A DNA stretch of 64,000 nt, from contig NZ_BCRG01000003.1 in assembly GCF_001552475.1 (NCBI RefSeq), forward strand, positions 186,001-250,000, given 5' to 3'. The notes below the pieces were generated by a model. That model had not been told where the DNA came from, searched no databases, and worked only from the letters and a program-made list of their open reading frames with translations. The translations under genes were made by a program, and so were the position numbers. Of the stretch, positions 32,769-41,668 are shown in pieces; the first letter of the stretch is position 1, and each line of letters opens with the position of its first letter. Source of the stretch: Microbacterium oleivorans NBRC 103075 (GTDB taxonomy: Bacteria > Actinomycetota > Actinomycetes > Actinomycetales > Microbacteriaceae).

Positions 32769-34001
32769 ATGTCGAACACCACCACAACGACGGAAACCGC
32801 CGCCGGCGGCGGTATCAATCCGCCCGACAACCGCGTCACCCGCTGGGTGACGACCGTCCTGTCCGACCTCGGCCGCAACGGCATCTTCATCGCGCTAATC
32901 GCTGTCGTCGTCCTGTTCGCGATCCTGACCGACGGCATCCTGCTGCGGCCGCAGAACATCTCGAACCTGGTCGTCCAGAACGGGTACATCCTCGTCCTGG
33001 CCATCGGCATGGTCATGATCATCATCGCCGGTCACATCGACCTCTCGGTCGGCTCCGTCGCCGCCTTCATCGGCGCCGTCTCGGGCGTCCTGGCGGTCGA
33101 CATGGGCCTGCCCTGGGGGCTCGCGATCATTCTCTCGCTCCTGATCGGCGCGCTCGTCGGCGCCTGGCAGGGCTTCTGGGTCGCGTATGTCGGCATCCCG
33201 GCGTTCATCGTGACGCTCGCGGGCATGCTCATCTTCCGCGGCCTGGCCCTCGTCGTTCTCGGCAACCAGAACATCGGCTCGTTCCCGACCGAGTACCGCT
33301 CGCTCGGCAACGGCTTCCTCGGCGGGCTGTTCGGAGAGTCCGACCCTGACGTGTTCACACTCGTCGTCGGCGCCGTCGCCATCGTCGCCCTCGCCGTGCA
33401 GCAGGTCCGCACGCGGCTCGGCCGGCAGAAGTACGACCAGGACGTCGACCCGCTGTTCTGGTTCATCCTCAAGCTCGCGCTCATTGCCGTGGTGATCGGA
33501 TGGTTCACGTTGGCCCTCGCCTCGTACAAGGGCATCCCGGTCACGCTCATCGTGCTGGCCGCTCTCGTGATGATCTACGGCATCGTCATGAACCGCAGCG
33601 TCTTCGGCCGCCACATCTACGCCATCGGCGGCAACCGCCACGCGGCGGAGCTCTCGGGCATCAAGACGCGCCGCGTCGACTTCTGGCTGTTCGTCAACAT
33701 GGGCGTCCTGGCGGCTCTCGCGGGCCTCATCTTCACGGCCCGTCTGAACCTCGCCGGCCCGAAGGCGGGTGAGGGCTTCGAGCTCGAAGCGATCTCGGCC
33801 GCCTTCATCGGTGGCGCGGCGGTCCAGGGTGGCGTCGGCACCATCGGCGGCGCCATCATCGGTGGCCTCATCATCGGTGTGCTGAACAACGGCATGTCGA
33901 TCATGGGCATCGGCATCGACTGGCAGCAGGCGGTCAAGGGTCTCGTCCTGCTGTTCGCCGTCGCGTTCGACGTCTACAACAAGCGACGGGCCGGTCACTG
34001 A
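32769..34001 (+). CDS. mmsB: Sugar ABC importer permease, MmsB/GguB type
   Basis: A 410-residue BPD_transp_2 permease with about ten to twelve helices. Signatures are GHIDLSVGSVAAFIGA, IPAFIVTLAGML, and the coupling region FGRHIYAIGGNRHAAELSGIK. The length and the central loop QVRTRLGRQKYDQDVDPLFWF agree with the GguB/MmsB subgroup that works with ChvE-like binding proteins. The ATG at 32769 follows AGGAG. The stop is followed after 1 nt by a small open reading frame that is probably co-translated. Confidence 0.94.
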   Translation: MSNTTTTTETAAGGGINPPDNRVTRWVTTVLSDLGRNGIFIALIAVVVLFAILTDGILLRPQNISNLVVQNGYILVLAIGMVMIIIAGHIDLSVGSVAAFIGAVSGVLAVDMGLPWGLAIILSLLIGALVGAWQGFWVAYVGIPAFIVTLAGMLIFRGLALVVLGNQNIGSFPTEYRSLGNGFLGGLFGESDPDVFTLVVGAVAIVALAVQQVRTRLGRQKYDQDVDPLFWFILKLALIAVVIGWFTLALASYKGIPVTLIVLAALVMIYGIVMNRSVFGRHIYAIGGNRHAAELSGIKTRRVDFWLFVNMGVLAALAGLIFTARLNLAGPKAGEGFELEAISAAFIGGAAVQGGVGTIGGAIIGGLIIGVLNNGMSIMGIGIDWQQAVKGLVLLFAVAFDVYNKRRAGH

Positions 34002-34002
34002 C

Positions 34003-34143
34003 ATGACGAAGCCCTCGAAGCCCGCTTCCGAGTTGGAGCGTCCTCGCCCCACGACGGCACGCATCACGATGTGGATCTGCGGCGGCGCCGTCGGCATCTA
34101 CATGGTCGTCAGCGGCCTGGTCGGCGCTCTCACGACCGGCTGA
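34003..34143 (+). CDS. Small single-helix membrane protein (46 aa)
   Basis: A 46-residue frame starting 1 nt after the permease stop. The first 20 residues are polar and basic/proline-rich (MTKPSKPASELERPRPTTAR), followed by one hydrophobic helix (about 21-43, ITMWICGGAVGIYMVVSGLVG) and stop. It ends 20 bp before the operon terminator, so it belongs to the importer operon. Basic-in topology puts the N-terminus in the cytoplasm. It has no ribosome binding site of its own and would depend on coupling. It could be an accessory subunit of the importer; function unknown. Confidence 0.6.
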   Translation: MTKPSKPASELERPRPTTARITMWICGGAVGIYMVVSGLVGALTTG

Positions 34144-34162
34144 TCGGCCGCGCGATTCGTCA

Positions 34163-34202
34163 GCCGCATCCCCTCTTTCCCCTGTGGAGGAGGGGATGCG
34201 GC
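34163..34202 (+). terminator. Terminator of the ChvE/MmsAB operon
   Basis: Perfect 13-bp arms GCCGCATCCCCTC (34163-34175) and GAGGGGATGCGGC (34190-34202) around a 14-nt loop, followed by GTTTC. It closes the operon 20 bp after the small membrane-protein gene. Confidence 0.8.
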
Positions 34203-34219
34203 GTTTCACCGCTGACTCA

Positions 34220-34225
34220 TAGACT
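34220..34225 (+). promoter_or_regulatory. -10 box, leaderless start of the PLDc_N gene
   Basis: TAGACT is followed by 7 nt and the ATG at 34233. The 15-base stretch GCTGACTCATAGACT (34211-34225) is identical to that at 15808-15822 before marR. Confidence 0.6.
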
Positions 34226-34232
34226 CGGGCGC

Positions 34233-34595
34233 ATGCCCTTCGTGATCTCGCTCCTCGTGCTGGCGGGGATGATCTTCGCGCTCATCGACATCATCACGCG
34301 GGACCAGAGCCTCGTGAAGCACATGCCGAAGACGGTGTGGCTGTTCGTCGTCATCCTGCTGCCCTTCCTCGGAACGGTGCTGTGGTTCGCGATCGGTCGC
34401 GAGTACCCGCAGCGCGAGGTTCGTCGGGCGCCGCAGTTCGCGCCATGGGCGAGCGAACCGCCGGCCGCACCGACGCGGACGCCCGACGCCCGGTCGACCG
34501 AGCAGCAGCTCGCCGACCTGGAGCGCGAGATCGCGGAGGAGCGCCTGCGCGCCGAGCTCGCGCGGCGACGCCGGGAGCTCGGCGACCCGGCCTGA
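34233..34595 (+). CDS. PLDc_N-domain membrane protein with coiled-coil tail
   Basis: A 120-residue protein with two hydrophobic helices (about 2-22 and 34-53) in the phospholipase D/nuclease N-terminal membrane domain pattern (PFVISLLVLAGMIFALIDIIT, KTVWLFVVILLPFLGTVLWFAIGR). A Pro-rich linker and a C-terminal Glu/Arg-rich helix (about 88-116, LADLEREIAEERLRAELARRRREL) follow, SHOCT-like. There is no HKD catalytic motif, so it is not a phospholipase. Small membrane proteins of this type are common in actinobacteria and uncharacterised. Confidence 0.85.
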   Translation: MPFVISLLVLAGMIFALIDIITRDQSLVKHMPKTVWLFVVILLPFLGTVLWFAIGREYPQREVRRAPQFAPWASEPPAAPTRTPDARSTEQQLADLEREIAEERLRAELARRRRELGDPA

Positions 34596-34618
34596 GGCCG
34601 CTGTCTCGAGCGGTCAGG
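34591..34618. terminator. Weak bidirectional hairpin containing both stop codons
   Basis: CCTGA and CCGCT (34591-34602, with a 2-nt bulge) pair with AGCGG and TCAGG (34609-34618). Both convergent stop codons, of the PLDc_N gene and the Gfo/Idh/MocA gene, lie inside the stem. Confidence 0.4.
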
Positions 34619-35594
34619 ACCGCGGGTACTCGACGCCGATCTGACGGCGGATCTCGTCGAGCGTGCCCATGATCGCGACGCTCTCCGCGATCGGCAGGAG
34701 GTCGCCGTCGGTGCGTCCTTCGGCGATGAGCTTCTCGGCGTAGAGCGCTTGGAACTGCATGCCGCGACCCTCGATCTCGGTGTGGAACTCCTCGACGAGC
34801 GTGCCGTCGAGGTCGAACACGCGGAAGGAAGTCGGTGCGTAGAAGACGCCGTCGATCTCGATGCGTCCCTTCGTGCCGACGATCTGCGCGGCGTTCGCGC
34901 CGGCTGCGCGCGAGGACGTGAGCAGGGACGAGACCCCACCCGACGCGTGGCGGACCGAGATCGCCACATCGGTGTCGGCCCCGGTCTCACCGAGGCGGGC
35001 CGTCGCGCGGATCTCGTCGGGCTCGCCGAGGATGTCCCACGCGAACGACACCGGGTAGATGCCGAGATCGAGGAGGGCGCCGCCGCCGAGCGACAGGTCG
35101 TTCAGGCGGTGGGCCGGGTCGGTCGGAAGGTTCTGGGTGTGGTCGGCGCTCAAGAGACGCACTTCGCCGATGACGCCCGCGTCGAGGATCTCGCGGAGGC
35201 GCACCATGTGGGGGAGGTACCGGGTCCACATCGCCTCCATCGCGAGGAGGCCGTGGTCGGCCGCCAGATCTCGGATCGCGACCGCCTGGTCTGCGTCGAG
35301 GGTGAGTGGCTTCTCGATCAGGACGTGCTTGCCGTGCGCGAGCGCGAGGGCCGCGGCCGGGAGGTGATGACTGTGCGGCGTCGCGATGTAGATGATGTCG
35401 ACCTCGGGGTCGGCGGCGAGCTCCTCATACGATCCGTGAGCCCGGGGGATGCCGTAGGTCGTCGCGAACTCCTGCGCAGACTCGAGCCGACGGGAGCCGA
35501 CGGCGCTGACGGTGCGGCCGGCCGTGTTCAGATCGGCGGTGAAGGCGTGCGCGATGCCACCGGTGGCCAGGATTCCCCATCGAAGAGCGGTCAT
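34614..35594 (-). CDS. Gfo/Idh/MocA-family NAD(P)-dependent oxidoreductase
   Basis: A 326-residue oxidoreductase: N-terminal Rossmann domain (WGILATGGIAHAF glycine motif, then the EKPLT motif with Glu94, Lys95, Pro96) and a C-terminal alpha/beta domain with GGGALLDLGIYPVSF. The pattern is nearest to the dihydrodiol dehydrogenase/1,5-anhydro-D-fructose reductase-like branch. Substrates in this family are sugars, inositols or their oxidised forms, which would fit the sugar-uptake genes next door, but no specific assignment is possible. ATG at 35594 stands 6 nt after TAGGCT, so the mRNA is probably leaderless. Confidence 0.92.
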   Translation of the reverse strand: MTALRWGILATGGIAHAFTADLNTAGRTVSAVGSRRLESAQEFATTYGIPRAHGSYEELAADPEVDIIYIATPHSHHLPAAALALAHGKHVLIEKPLTLDADQAVAIRDLAADHGLLAMEAMWTRYLPHMVRLREILDAGVIGEVRLLSADHTQNLPTDPAHRLNDLSLGGGALLDLGIYPVSFAWDILGEPDEIRATARLGETGADTDVAISVRHASGGVSSLLTSSRAAGANAAQIVGTKGRIEIDGVFYAPTSFRVFDLDGTLVEEFHTEIEGRGMQFQALYAEKLIAEGRTDGDLLPIAESVAIMGTLDEIRRQIGVEYPRS

Positions 35595-35600
35595 GTCCCG

Positions 35601-35636
35601 AGCCTATCGGCGGCGCGCGTCGACCGGATCTAGAGT
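35601..35636. promoter_or_regulatory. Divergent leaderless promoters, oxidoreductase and M20 peptidase
   Basis: On the minus strand TAGGCT (35606-35601) stands 6 nt before the ATG at 35594. On the plus strand TAGAGT (35631-35636) stands 6 nt before the GTG at 35643. Only 24 bp separate the two -10 boxes, so the -35 regions overlap and the promoters may compete. Confidence 0.55.
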
Positions 35637-35642
35637 CGGATC

Positions 35643-36986
35643 GTGGCCCGCACCCCCGACTCCGCCCTCGGCCGCTTCCGCGAGCTCCTCCGGATCCCGA
35701 CGGTGTCCCTCGACCCGGACGATCCCGAGGCGGACGGCAGTGCATTCGTCCGGTTCCGTGACACGCTCGAGACCCTCTACCCGGCCGTGCACGCCTTGCT
35801 CGAGCGGGAGGTGGTCGCGGGCTACTCGCTGCTCTACCGCTGGCGCGGGACGGATGCTGCATCCCCGCTCGTCCTCATGGCGCACATCGACGTCGTCCCC
35901 GTCGTCCCGGCGGAGTGGGACCACGACCCGTTCGGCGCCGAGCTCGTCGGCACGGGCGACGCCGCGGAGGTCCACGCACGCGGCGCGGTCGACGACAAGG
36001 GGTCGCTCGTCGCGATCCTGGAGGCGCTCGAGTCGCTCGTCGCGGAGGGGTTCACACCGAGCCAGGACGTCTATCTCGCTTTCGGACACAACGAAGAGGT
36101 CGCCGGAGACGGCGCACAGGCCATCGTCGAGGTGCTTCGTGCCCGTGGCGTACGCCCCTCCCTCGTGCTCGACGAGGGTGGCGCCGTGGTCGAGGGAGCC
36201 CTGCCGCGAGTCATGGTCCCCACGGCTGTCATCGGAGTCGCCGAGCGCGGGGTCATGACTGTGCACCTGACCGCCCGCGAGCTCGGCGGGCACGCGTCGA
36301 CGCCCCCGCGCGAGCCGGCCACCGCGCGGCTGGCCCGCGCGGTGCTGCGGCTGCACCGGCGACCCTTCCCGACGCGTCTCGTGGCACCCGTCCGCGCGAT
36401 GTTCGAGACGGTCGCGCCCCACACCGCCGGCCCCCTCCGCCACGTCTTCGCGAGCATCGGGATGACCGGGCGCGTCCTGGTGAAGGTCTTCCCCCGCCTC
36501 GGCCCCGAGCTCAACGCGCTCGTCCGGACGACCGCGGTCGTCACCGAGCTCACGGGTGCGACCGGCGCCAACGTGCTGGCGACGTCGGCGCGCGCGAGCG
36601 TCAACGTGAGACTGCTGCCGGGCGACACAGCCGCGTCGGCGGTCCGCCGCATCCGGAAGGTCGTCGGCGACCCGCTTATCGAGGTCGACGTGGTCTCGGC
36701 ATCCGAGCCCTCACCCGTTTCACCGTGGTCGGGTGCGGCGTGGGAACGGCTCGTGGCGGCGACGCGGTCGGCGCTGGGACCGGACGTCCTCCCGACGCCG
36801 TACATCCAGCTCGGAGCGAGTGACAGCCGGTGGTTCACCGAGATCAGCGATCACGTCTACCGCTTCACGCCGTTCCACCTCACCCGGGGCGAGCGCGAGG
36901 CCCTCCATTCGCACAACGAGCGGATCCGCGTCGGATCCTGGCTCCGGGGCATCGAGTTCTACCGCGACCTCGTTCGCGCGAGCTGA
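35643..36986 (+). CDS. M20-family metallopeptidase
   Basis: A 447-residue M20 peptidase with the two-zinc site: His81 and Asp83 in MAHIDVVPV, bridging Asp117 in HARGAVDDKGS, catalytic Glu in FGHNEEVAGD (151-152) and a late His in RFTPFHL. The lid/dimerisation domain is inserted at about 205-315 (LTARELGGHASTPP). It resembles carboxypeptidase PM20D1-like and CndP-type enzymes. No signal peptide, so it cleaves peptides or acylated amino acids in the cytoplasm. It ends 1 bp before the hrpA stop. Confidence 0.92.
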   Translation: MARTPDSALGRFRELLRIPTVSLDPDDPEADGSAFVRFRDTLETLYPAVHALLEREVVAGYSLLYRWRGTDAASPLVLMAHIDVVPVVPAEWDHDPFGAELVGTGDAAEVHARGAVDDKGSLVAILEALESLVAEGFTPSQDVYLAFGHNEEVAGDGAQAIVEVLRARGVRPSLVLDEGGAVVEGALPRVMVPTAVIGVAERGVMTVHLTARELGGHASTPPREPATARLARAVLRLHRRPFPTRLVAPVRAMFETVAPHTAGPLRHVFASIGMTGRVLVKVFPRLGPELNALVRTTAVVTELTGATGANVLATSARASVNVRLLPGDTAASAVRRIRKVVGDPLIEVDVVSASEPSPVSPWSGAAWERLVAATRSALGPDVLPTPYIQLGASDSRWFTEISDHVYRFTPFHLTRGEREALHSHNERIRVGSWLRGIEFYRDLVRAS

Positions 36987-36987
36987 T

Positions 36988-39900
36988 TCAGCCCGCGAGG
37001 GCCTTCGAGATCCGCTGGAGCGAGACCGGCTCCGCCGTGCCGAACCGCTGCGCGAACAGGCTAATGCGGAACTCCTCGAGGAGCCAGCGCGCGTGGACCA
37101 GGCGCGCCGGAGCGTCCGCGGCGAGCGGGAGAGTGCCCCCGGCATCCGTGAACAGCGCGGCAGCGCGCTCGTACTCGGTCATCCGCTGCCGGTCTCGGCC
37201 GGGGTTGTCGGAGAGGCCGTCGACGCGCTCCTTCGCCCCCTGGAGGTAGCGGGGAAGGTGCGCGAGGCGAGCCGTGCCGGTCCGCGAGAGGAAGCCGGGA
37301 TGGACGAGCGACGCGAGCTGGCCCTTCACGTCGCCGAGCGCGGCGAGCAGCGTCATGGAGTTCTGCTTCTTCACCGCGCGCTCGACGTCGCGCTGCAGGG
37401 TGAGGATCCGGGCGGCGAGAGACACCGTCTGGAACAGCTCGTCGACAACCCGGGCGCTGAACGCGTCGCGAGCGGCCGTGAAGGCCGCCTCGGTGCGGAT
37501 GACGGCGTCACCCATGACGGCGTCGGCGACCGCGACGCGTGCGTCCTCGATGAGGGCTTTCGCGGACGGGTACGGCGAGGCCGCGAGAGCGAGCTTCTCG
37601 GGCGCCGTCAGGTGGTCCATGACGTAGGCGGTGGGGGAGGCGACGGCGAGGAGCAGCAGCCGCCGGGCACCCGCGCGGCTGAGCTCCGCAGCGCGCTCGG
37701 GGGTCGCCTCGATCCGAAGGGTGACGGCGTCCTTCGTGTCGGCGAGGGCGGGGTAGCCGCGGACGACGCCGCCGGCGACCTTCGTGTCGACGACCTCGGG
37801 CAGATCTCCCACGTCCCACGTCGTGATGCCGGTGCGCTCGAGGGGAGCGCTCGCCGCGGCGACGGTTCGGGCGGCGGATGCCGTCGGCGTCGCCTCGCGC
37901 CGCGGCGCCAGTGAGCGGGCCACCGATTCCCGCGCCCGGCCGGCGAGGCGGTCCTGCAACTCGCGGAGGTCGCGGGACGACCCCACGGTGCGTCCCCGTT
38001 GGTCGACGGCGCGGAACGAGACGGTGAGGTGGGCCGGGACGCGCTCGAGGTCGAAGTCGCGCTCCGTGACCGGCTGATGCGCGACGCGCTGGATGCGGGC
38101 GGCCAGAGCCGCGCGGAGAGTGGATGCCGGGAGCCCGTCGGTGTCTTCCGGACCCGACCCGCGGATCTCGTCCCCGAGGGTCGTCGCCCAGTCGGCGGCG
38201 GGCACGACGTGACGACGGATCGCCTTGGGGAGCGCTTTGATGAGACCCGTGACGAGCTCGTCCCGCATCCCCGGCACCTGCCAGTCGAAACCGTCGGGGC
38301 GGAGCTGGGCGAGCAGGGCCAGCGGCACGACGACGCTGACGCCGTCGTCAGGGGCGCCGGGCTCGAAACGGTAGGCGAGGGAGAGGACCTGGTCGCCCTG
38401 GCGCCAGCGCGCCGGGAAGTCCCGCTCGTCGGTGCGGGCGGACTCGCCGAGGAGGTCGGCCTCGGTCATGTCGAGGAGCTTCGGGGCGGCGGGCTGCGTC
38501 TCTCGCCACCACGTCTCGAACGAACGCACGTCGAAGACGTCGTGCGGCACACGGGCGTCGTAGAAGGCGTACACGGCCTCGTCGCCGACGAGGATGTCGC
38601 GGCGACGCTCGCGCTCCTCGATGCGCTCGAGGTGACGCCGGAGTTCGCCGTTGCGGCGCTCGAAGGCGGTGAGACGCTTGTCGAGGTGCTGGCTGTTCCA
38701 CTCGCCCTCGACGAGCGCGTGACGCAGGAACAGCTCACGCGCCAGGTCGCGGTCGCGGCGGGCGAGCTGCACGCGGCGGCGCGGGATGATCTCGACGCCG
38801 AAAAGCGTCACCTTCTCGGCCGCGACGGCAGCGCCGGCATCCTTCGACCAGTGCGGGTCGCTCAGACTCCGGTTCGCGAGGTCGCCGGCGAGGTCTTCCG
38901 CCCACGCCGGATCGATCGCGGCGACGGTGCGACCGAACAGGCGCGAGGTCTCGACGAGCTCGGCGGCCATGACCGCGTCGGGGGAGGCTTTGCGCAGTCC
39001 GGAGCCGGGGAAGACCGCGAACGACGCGCCGCGAGCGCCGCGGTAGTGCGGCAGGGGCTTGCGCGCATTCTTCTTCGCGGGATCGGTCGTGACCGAGCGG
39101 GTGTCGAGGATGCCGATGTGCGACAGGAGTCCTGACAGGATGGCGCGGTGCAGCGCATCCGGCTCGGCCGCCCCGGCTGCCTGACGAGGGGCATCCTTCG
39201 GCGCCCCCGAGCGTGACAGCGTCGAGAGCTGACGGTGCACGTCGAACCACTCGCGGACGCGGACGTAGTTGAGGTGCTCGCTGCGGCAGAGGCGGCGGAA
39301 TGCGCTCGAGCCGAGCTCGCGCTGCTGCTCGCGGAGATGGTTCCAGAGGTTCAGCAGGGTGAGGAAGTCGCTCGTCGGGTCGACGAACCGTGCGTGCAGG
39401 CGGTCGGCTTCCTCGCGTCGCTCCTCAGGACGTTCGCGGACGTCCTGAATCGACAGGCCCGCCACGATCGCGAGCACGTCGCGCGACACGCCGAGCTTTT
39501 CCGCCTCGAGCAGCATCCGCGCGAACCGCGGGTCGATCGGCAGGCGCGCGATGCGACGGCCGAGGCTCGTGAGGCGGAGGGCACCGGTGCGACCGCCCAC
39601 GGCGCGAAGCTCGGTGAGGAGCTCGACGGCGGCCTTCACCCCGCGGCTGTCGGGCTTCGTGAGGAACGGGAACTCGGTGACGTCGCCGAACCCCAGCGAC
39701 AGCATCTGCAGGATGACTGATGCCAGCGAGGTGCGGAGGATCTCGGGTTCGGTGAACTCGGGACGCGCCGTGAAGTCGTCCTCGGCGTAGAGCCGGATCG
39801 CGATGCCCGCCGACGTACGGCCGGCGCGCCCGGAGCGCTGCTGCGCCGATGCCTGCGAGATCGCCTCGATCGGCAGGCGCTGGATTTTCGACCGCACGCT

Positions 39901-40860
39901 GTAGCGGGAGATACGCGCCGTGCCCGTGTCGACGACGTACCGGATGCCGGGGACCGTGAGGCTCGTCTCCGCGACGTTCGTGGCCAGGATGATCCGGCGG
40001 CGCACTCCCGCCACGTTCGAGGGCTCGAACACGCGGTGCTGCTCAGCGGACGACAGTCGACCGAACAGGGGCAGCACCTCCGTGGGACGGGCGTCCTTCG
40101 CGTACAAGCCGCGGACGGCGTCCATCGCATCGCGGATCTCGGCCTCGCCGGGGAGGAAGACGAGCACGTCGCCGTCGGGCTCGCGGTCGAGCTCACGCAG
40201 CGCGGCGAGCAGACCGTCGACGTCGTCCTCGGACTCGTCCTCGTGCGCGCGGTAGCGGATCTCGACGGGGTAGGTGCGTCCCGACACCTCGATGACCGGC
40301 GCGGGTACGCGCTCGCCGTCGGGCGCCGTGGCGGCGAAGTGGGCGGCGAAGCTCTGCGGGTCGATCGTCGCCGAGGTGATGATCACCTTGAGATCGGGAC
40401 GCTCGGGGAGGATGCGGGCGAGGTACCCGAGCAGGAAGTCCACGTTGAGAGAGCGCTCGTGAGCCTCGTCGACGATGATCGTGTCGTAGCGGCGGAGGAG
40501 CCGGTCGCGGTGAATCTCGTTCAGAAGGATGCCGTCGGTCATCAGCGTGACCTGCGTGGCCTCCGTCACCTCGTCGGTGAAGCGGACCTTGTAGCCGATC
40601 GCGCCGCCGAGGGGCACCTGCACCTCGTGCGCGAGTCGCTCGGCGATGGAGCGGGCAGCGATCCGTCGCGGCTGCGTGTGCGCGATGCGGGTGCGCCCCA
40701 GTTCGAGGCACATCTTGGGCAGCTGCGTCGTCTTGCCCGAGCCGGTCGCACCGGCGACGATGACGACCTGGTTCTCCGCGATGGCGCGCGAGATCTCCTC
40801 CCGAGCGGCGCTGACGGGCAGCTCCGGGGGGTACGAGATGACAGGGGCGGGTGCGGACAC
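36988..40860 (-). CDS. hrpA: ATP-dependent RNA helicase HrpA
   Basis: A 1,290-residue DEAH-box helicase of full HrpA length. Walker A/motif I is GATGSGKT (37-44), motif II DEAH (131-134), then SATI (motif III) and QRSGRAGR (motif VI). The helicase core is followed by HA2, OB-fold (DUF1605) and a long DUF3418 C-terminal region, as in bacterial HrpA. The family acts on RNA and in E. coli rescues stalled ribosomes. The GTG at 40860 was chosen as it begins the usual N-terminus just before ISYPPELPVSAAREEI; frames further upstream are not conserved-looking. It starts 61 bp after the signalling operon and may be partly co-transcribed. Confidence 0.94.
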   Translation of the reverse strand: MSAPAPVISYPPELPVSAAREEISRAIAENQVVIVAGATGSGKTTQLPKMCLELGRTRIAHTQPRRIAARSIAERLAHEVQVPLGGAIGYKVRFTDEVTEATQVTLMTDGILLNEIHRDRLLRRYDTIIVDEAHERSLNVDFLLGYLARILPERPDLKVIITSATIDPQSFAAHFAATAPDGERVPAPVIEVSGRTYPVEIRYRAHEDESEDDVDGLLAALRELDREPDGDVLVFLPGEAEIRDAMDAVRGLYAKDARPTEVLPLFGRLSSAEQHRVFEPSNVAGVRRRIILATNVAETSLTVPGIRYVVDTGTARISRYSVRSKIQRLPIEAISQASAQQRSGRAGRTSAGIAIRLYAEDDFTARPEFTEPEILRTSLASVILQMLSLGFGDVTEFPFLTKPDSRGVKAAVELLTELRAVGGRTGALRLTSLGRRIARLPIDPRFARMLLEAEKLGVSRDVLAIVAGLSIQDVRERPEERREEADRLHARFVDPTSDFLTLLNLWNHLREQQRELGSSAFRRLCRSEHLNYVRVREWFDVHRQLSTLSRSGAPKDAPRQAAGAAEPDALHRAILSGLLSHIGILDTRSVTTDPAKKNARKPLPHYRGARGASFAVFPGSGLRKASPDAVMAAELVETSRLFGRTVAAIDPAWAEDLAGDLANRSLSDPHWSKDAGAAVAAEKVTLFGVEIIPRRRVQLARRDRDLARELFLRHALVEGEWNSQHLDKRLTAFERRNGELRRHLERIEERERRRDILVGDEAVYAFYDARVPHDVFDVRSFETWWRETQPAAPKLLDMTEADLLGESARTDERDFPARWRQGDQVLSLAYRFEPGAPDDGVSVVVPLALLAQLRPDGFDWQVPGMRDELVTGLIKALPKAIRRHVVPAADWATTLGDEIRGSGPEDTDGLPASTLRAALAARIQRVAHQPVTERDFDLERVPAHLTVSFRAVDQRGRTVGSSRDLRELQDRLAGRARESVARSLAPRREATPTASAARTVAAASAPLERTGITTWDVGDLPEVVDTKVAGGVVRGYPALADTKDAVTLRIEATPERAAELSRAGARRLLLLAVASPTAYVMDHLTAPEKLALAASPYPSAKALIEDARVAVADAVMGDAVIRTEAAFTAARDAFSARVVDELFQTVSLAARILTLQRDVERAVKKQNSMTLLAALGDVKGQLASLVHPGFLSRTGTARLAHLPRYLQGAKERVDGLSDNPGRDRQRMTEYERAAALFTDAGGTLPLAADAPARLVHARWLLEEFRISLFAQRFGTAEPVSLQRISKALAG

Positions 40861-40921
40861 AGCCTTCGATGGTATCGCGCGGGCGGATGCCGGCGGTCGC
40901 CCGCCCGTCAGATGCTGCGCG

Positions 40922-41668
40922 TCAGCGGTCGGCGGGCTGCGCGTCATCCAGCAGCGGAAGGTCCGCCGCGGTCACGAGGCGTGACAGCACCGCGTGCTCG
41001 ACGAGCCGAGCGCGACGGTTCGTCGCGAGCTTGCCCGCCCCGCCGCGGAGGCCCTGCACACCTTCGCGGTCGAACTTGTCGCACACGTTGTCGAGCTTGC
41101 GGTTGAAGGTCGTCAGCGGCCAGCCGAGACGCTCCGCGGCCTTCGCCGACGTCGGGATCTGGCTCGATCCCATCATGCCGCCGCGGAGGATCGGCTCGCA
41201 GAGCGCGATGAGCAGCAGCCGCTGGGTGGCCGTCAGCGGTACCGCGCCGATCGTCGTGCCACCGTCGGTGCTGTCGCCGTCGAGCGCCGACCCGCGTCCG
41301 GTGAACCGGGCGGCGCCGTTTCGGATCGTGAATTCGTACGTGTACGCCCCGGCGGTGAACATGACGACGAGCTCGGGGAAGACGAGCGGCACGCGGGTCC
41401 CCGGACCCAGCATCGCCTGGTAAGCGCCGTCGGCGGTGGCGAGAGCGACGGAGATGGAGCGCCCGGTATTGGTGAGCCACCACATGCCCTGGGCCGATTC
41501 GATCTCCAGCAACCGTCGGTGCAGGTAGGGGTTCGTGTCGATGACGAGGTCGGCGTCACGGCCGATCGAGTACGTCTCGCCCGGCGTCGGGTGGAACCAT
41601 TCGCCGCAGAACTCGATGCCGAGCTCCGCCGCGTCGGTCTCCGCTGTCAGTTCGATGCTCTCAGTCAT
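40922..41668 (-). CDS. FHA-like plus winged-helix regulatory protein
   Basis: A 248-residue protein. The N-terminal part (about 15-125) looks like an FHA domain: YSIGRDADLVIDTNPYLHRR with the Gly-Arg and a His at the SxxH position, then WWLTNTGRSI, although the STNG motif is incomplete. The C-terminal part (about 140-225, TATQRLLLIALCEPIL and AAERLGWPLTTFNRKLDNVC) looks like a helix-turn-helix/winged helix. This suggests a DNA-binding protein that reads a phosphorylated partner. It is the last gene of the kinase/phosphatase operon; its ATG overlaps the preceding stop by one base. FHA assignment is moderate, function inferred. Confidence 0.78.
   Translation of the reverse strand: MTESIELTAETDAAELGIEFCGEWFHPTPGETYSIGRDADLVIDTNPYLHRRLLEIESAQGMWWLTNTGRSISVALATADGAYQAMLGPGTRVPLVFPELVVMFTAGAYTYEFTIRNGAARFTGRGSALDGDSTDGGTTIGAVPLTATQRLLLIALCEPILRGGMMGSSQIPTSAKAAERLGWPLTTFNRKLDNVCDKFDREGVQGLRGGAGKLATNRRARLVEHAVLSRLVTAADLPLLDDAQPADR

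Noticed and set aside
34233..34595. Phospholipase D
   Set aside because: Only the membrane-spanning PLDc_N part is present; there is no HKD catalytic motif.
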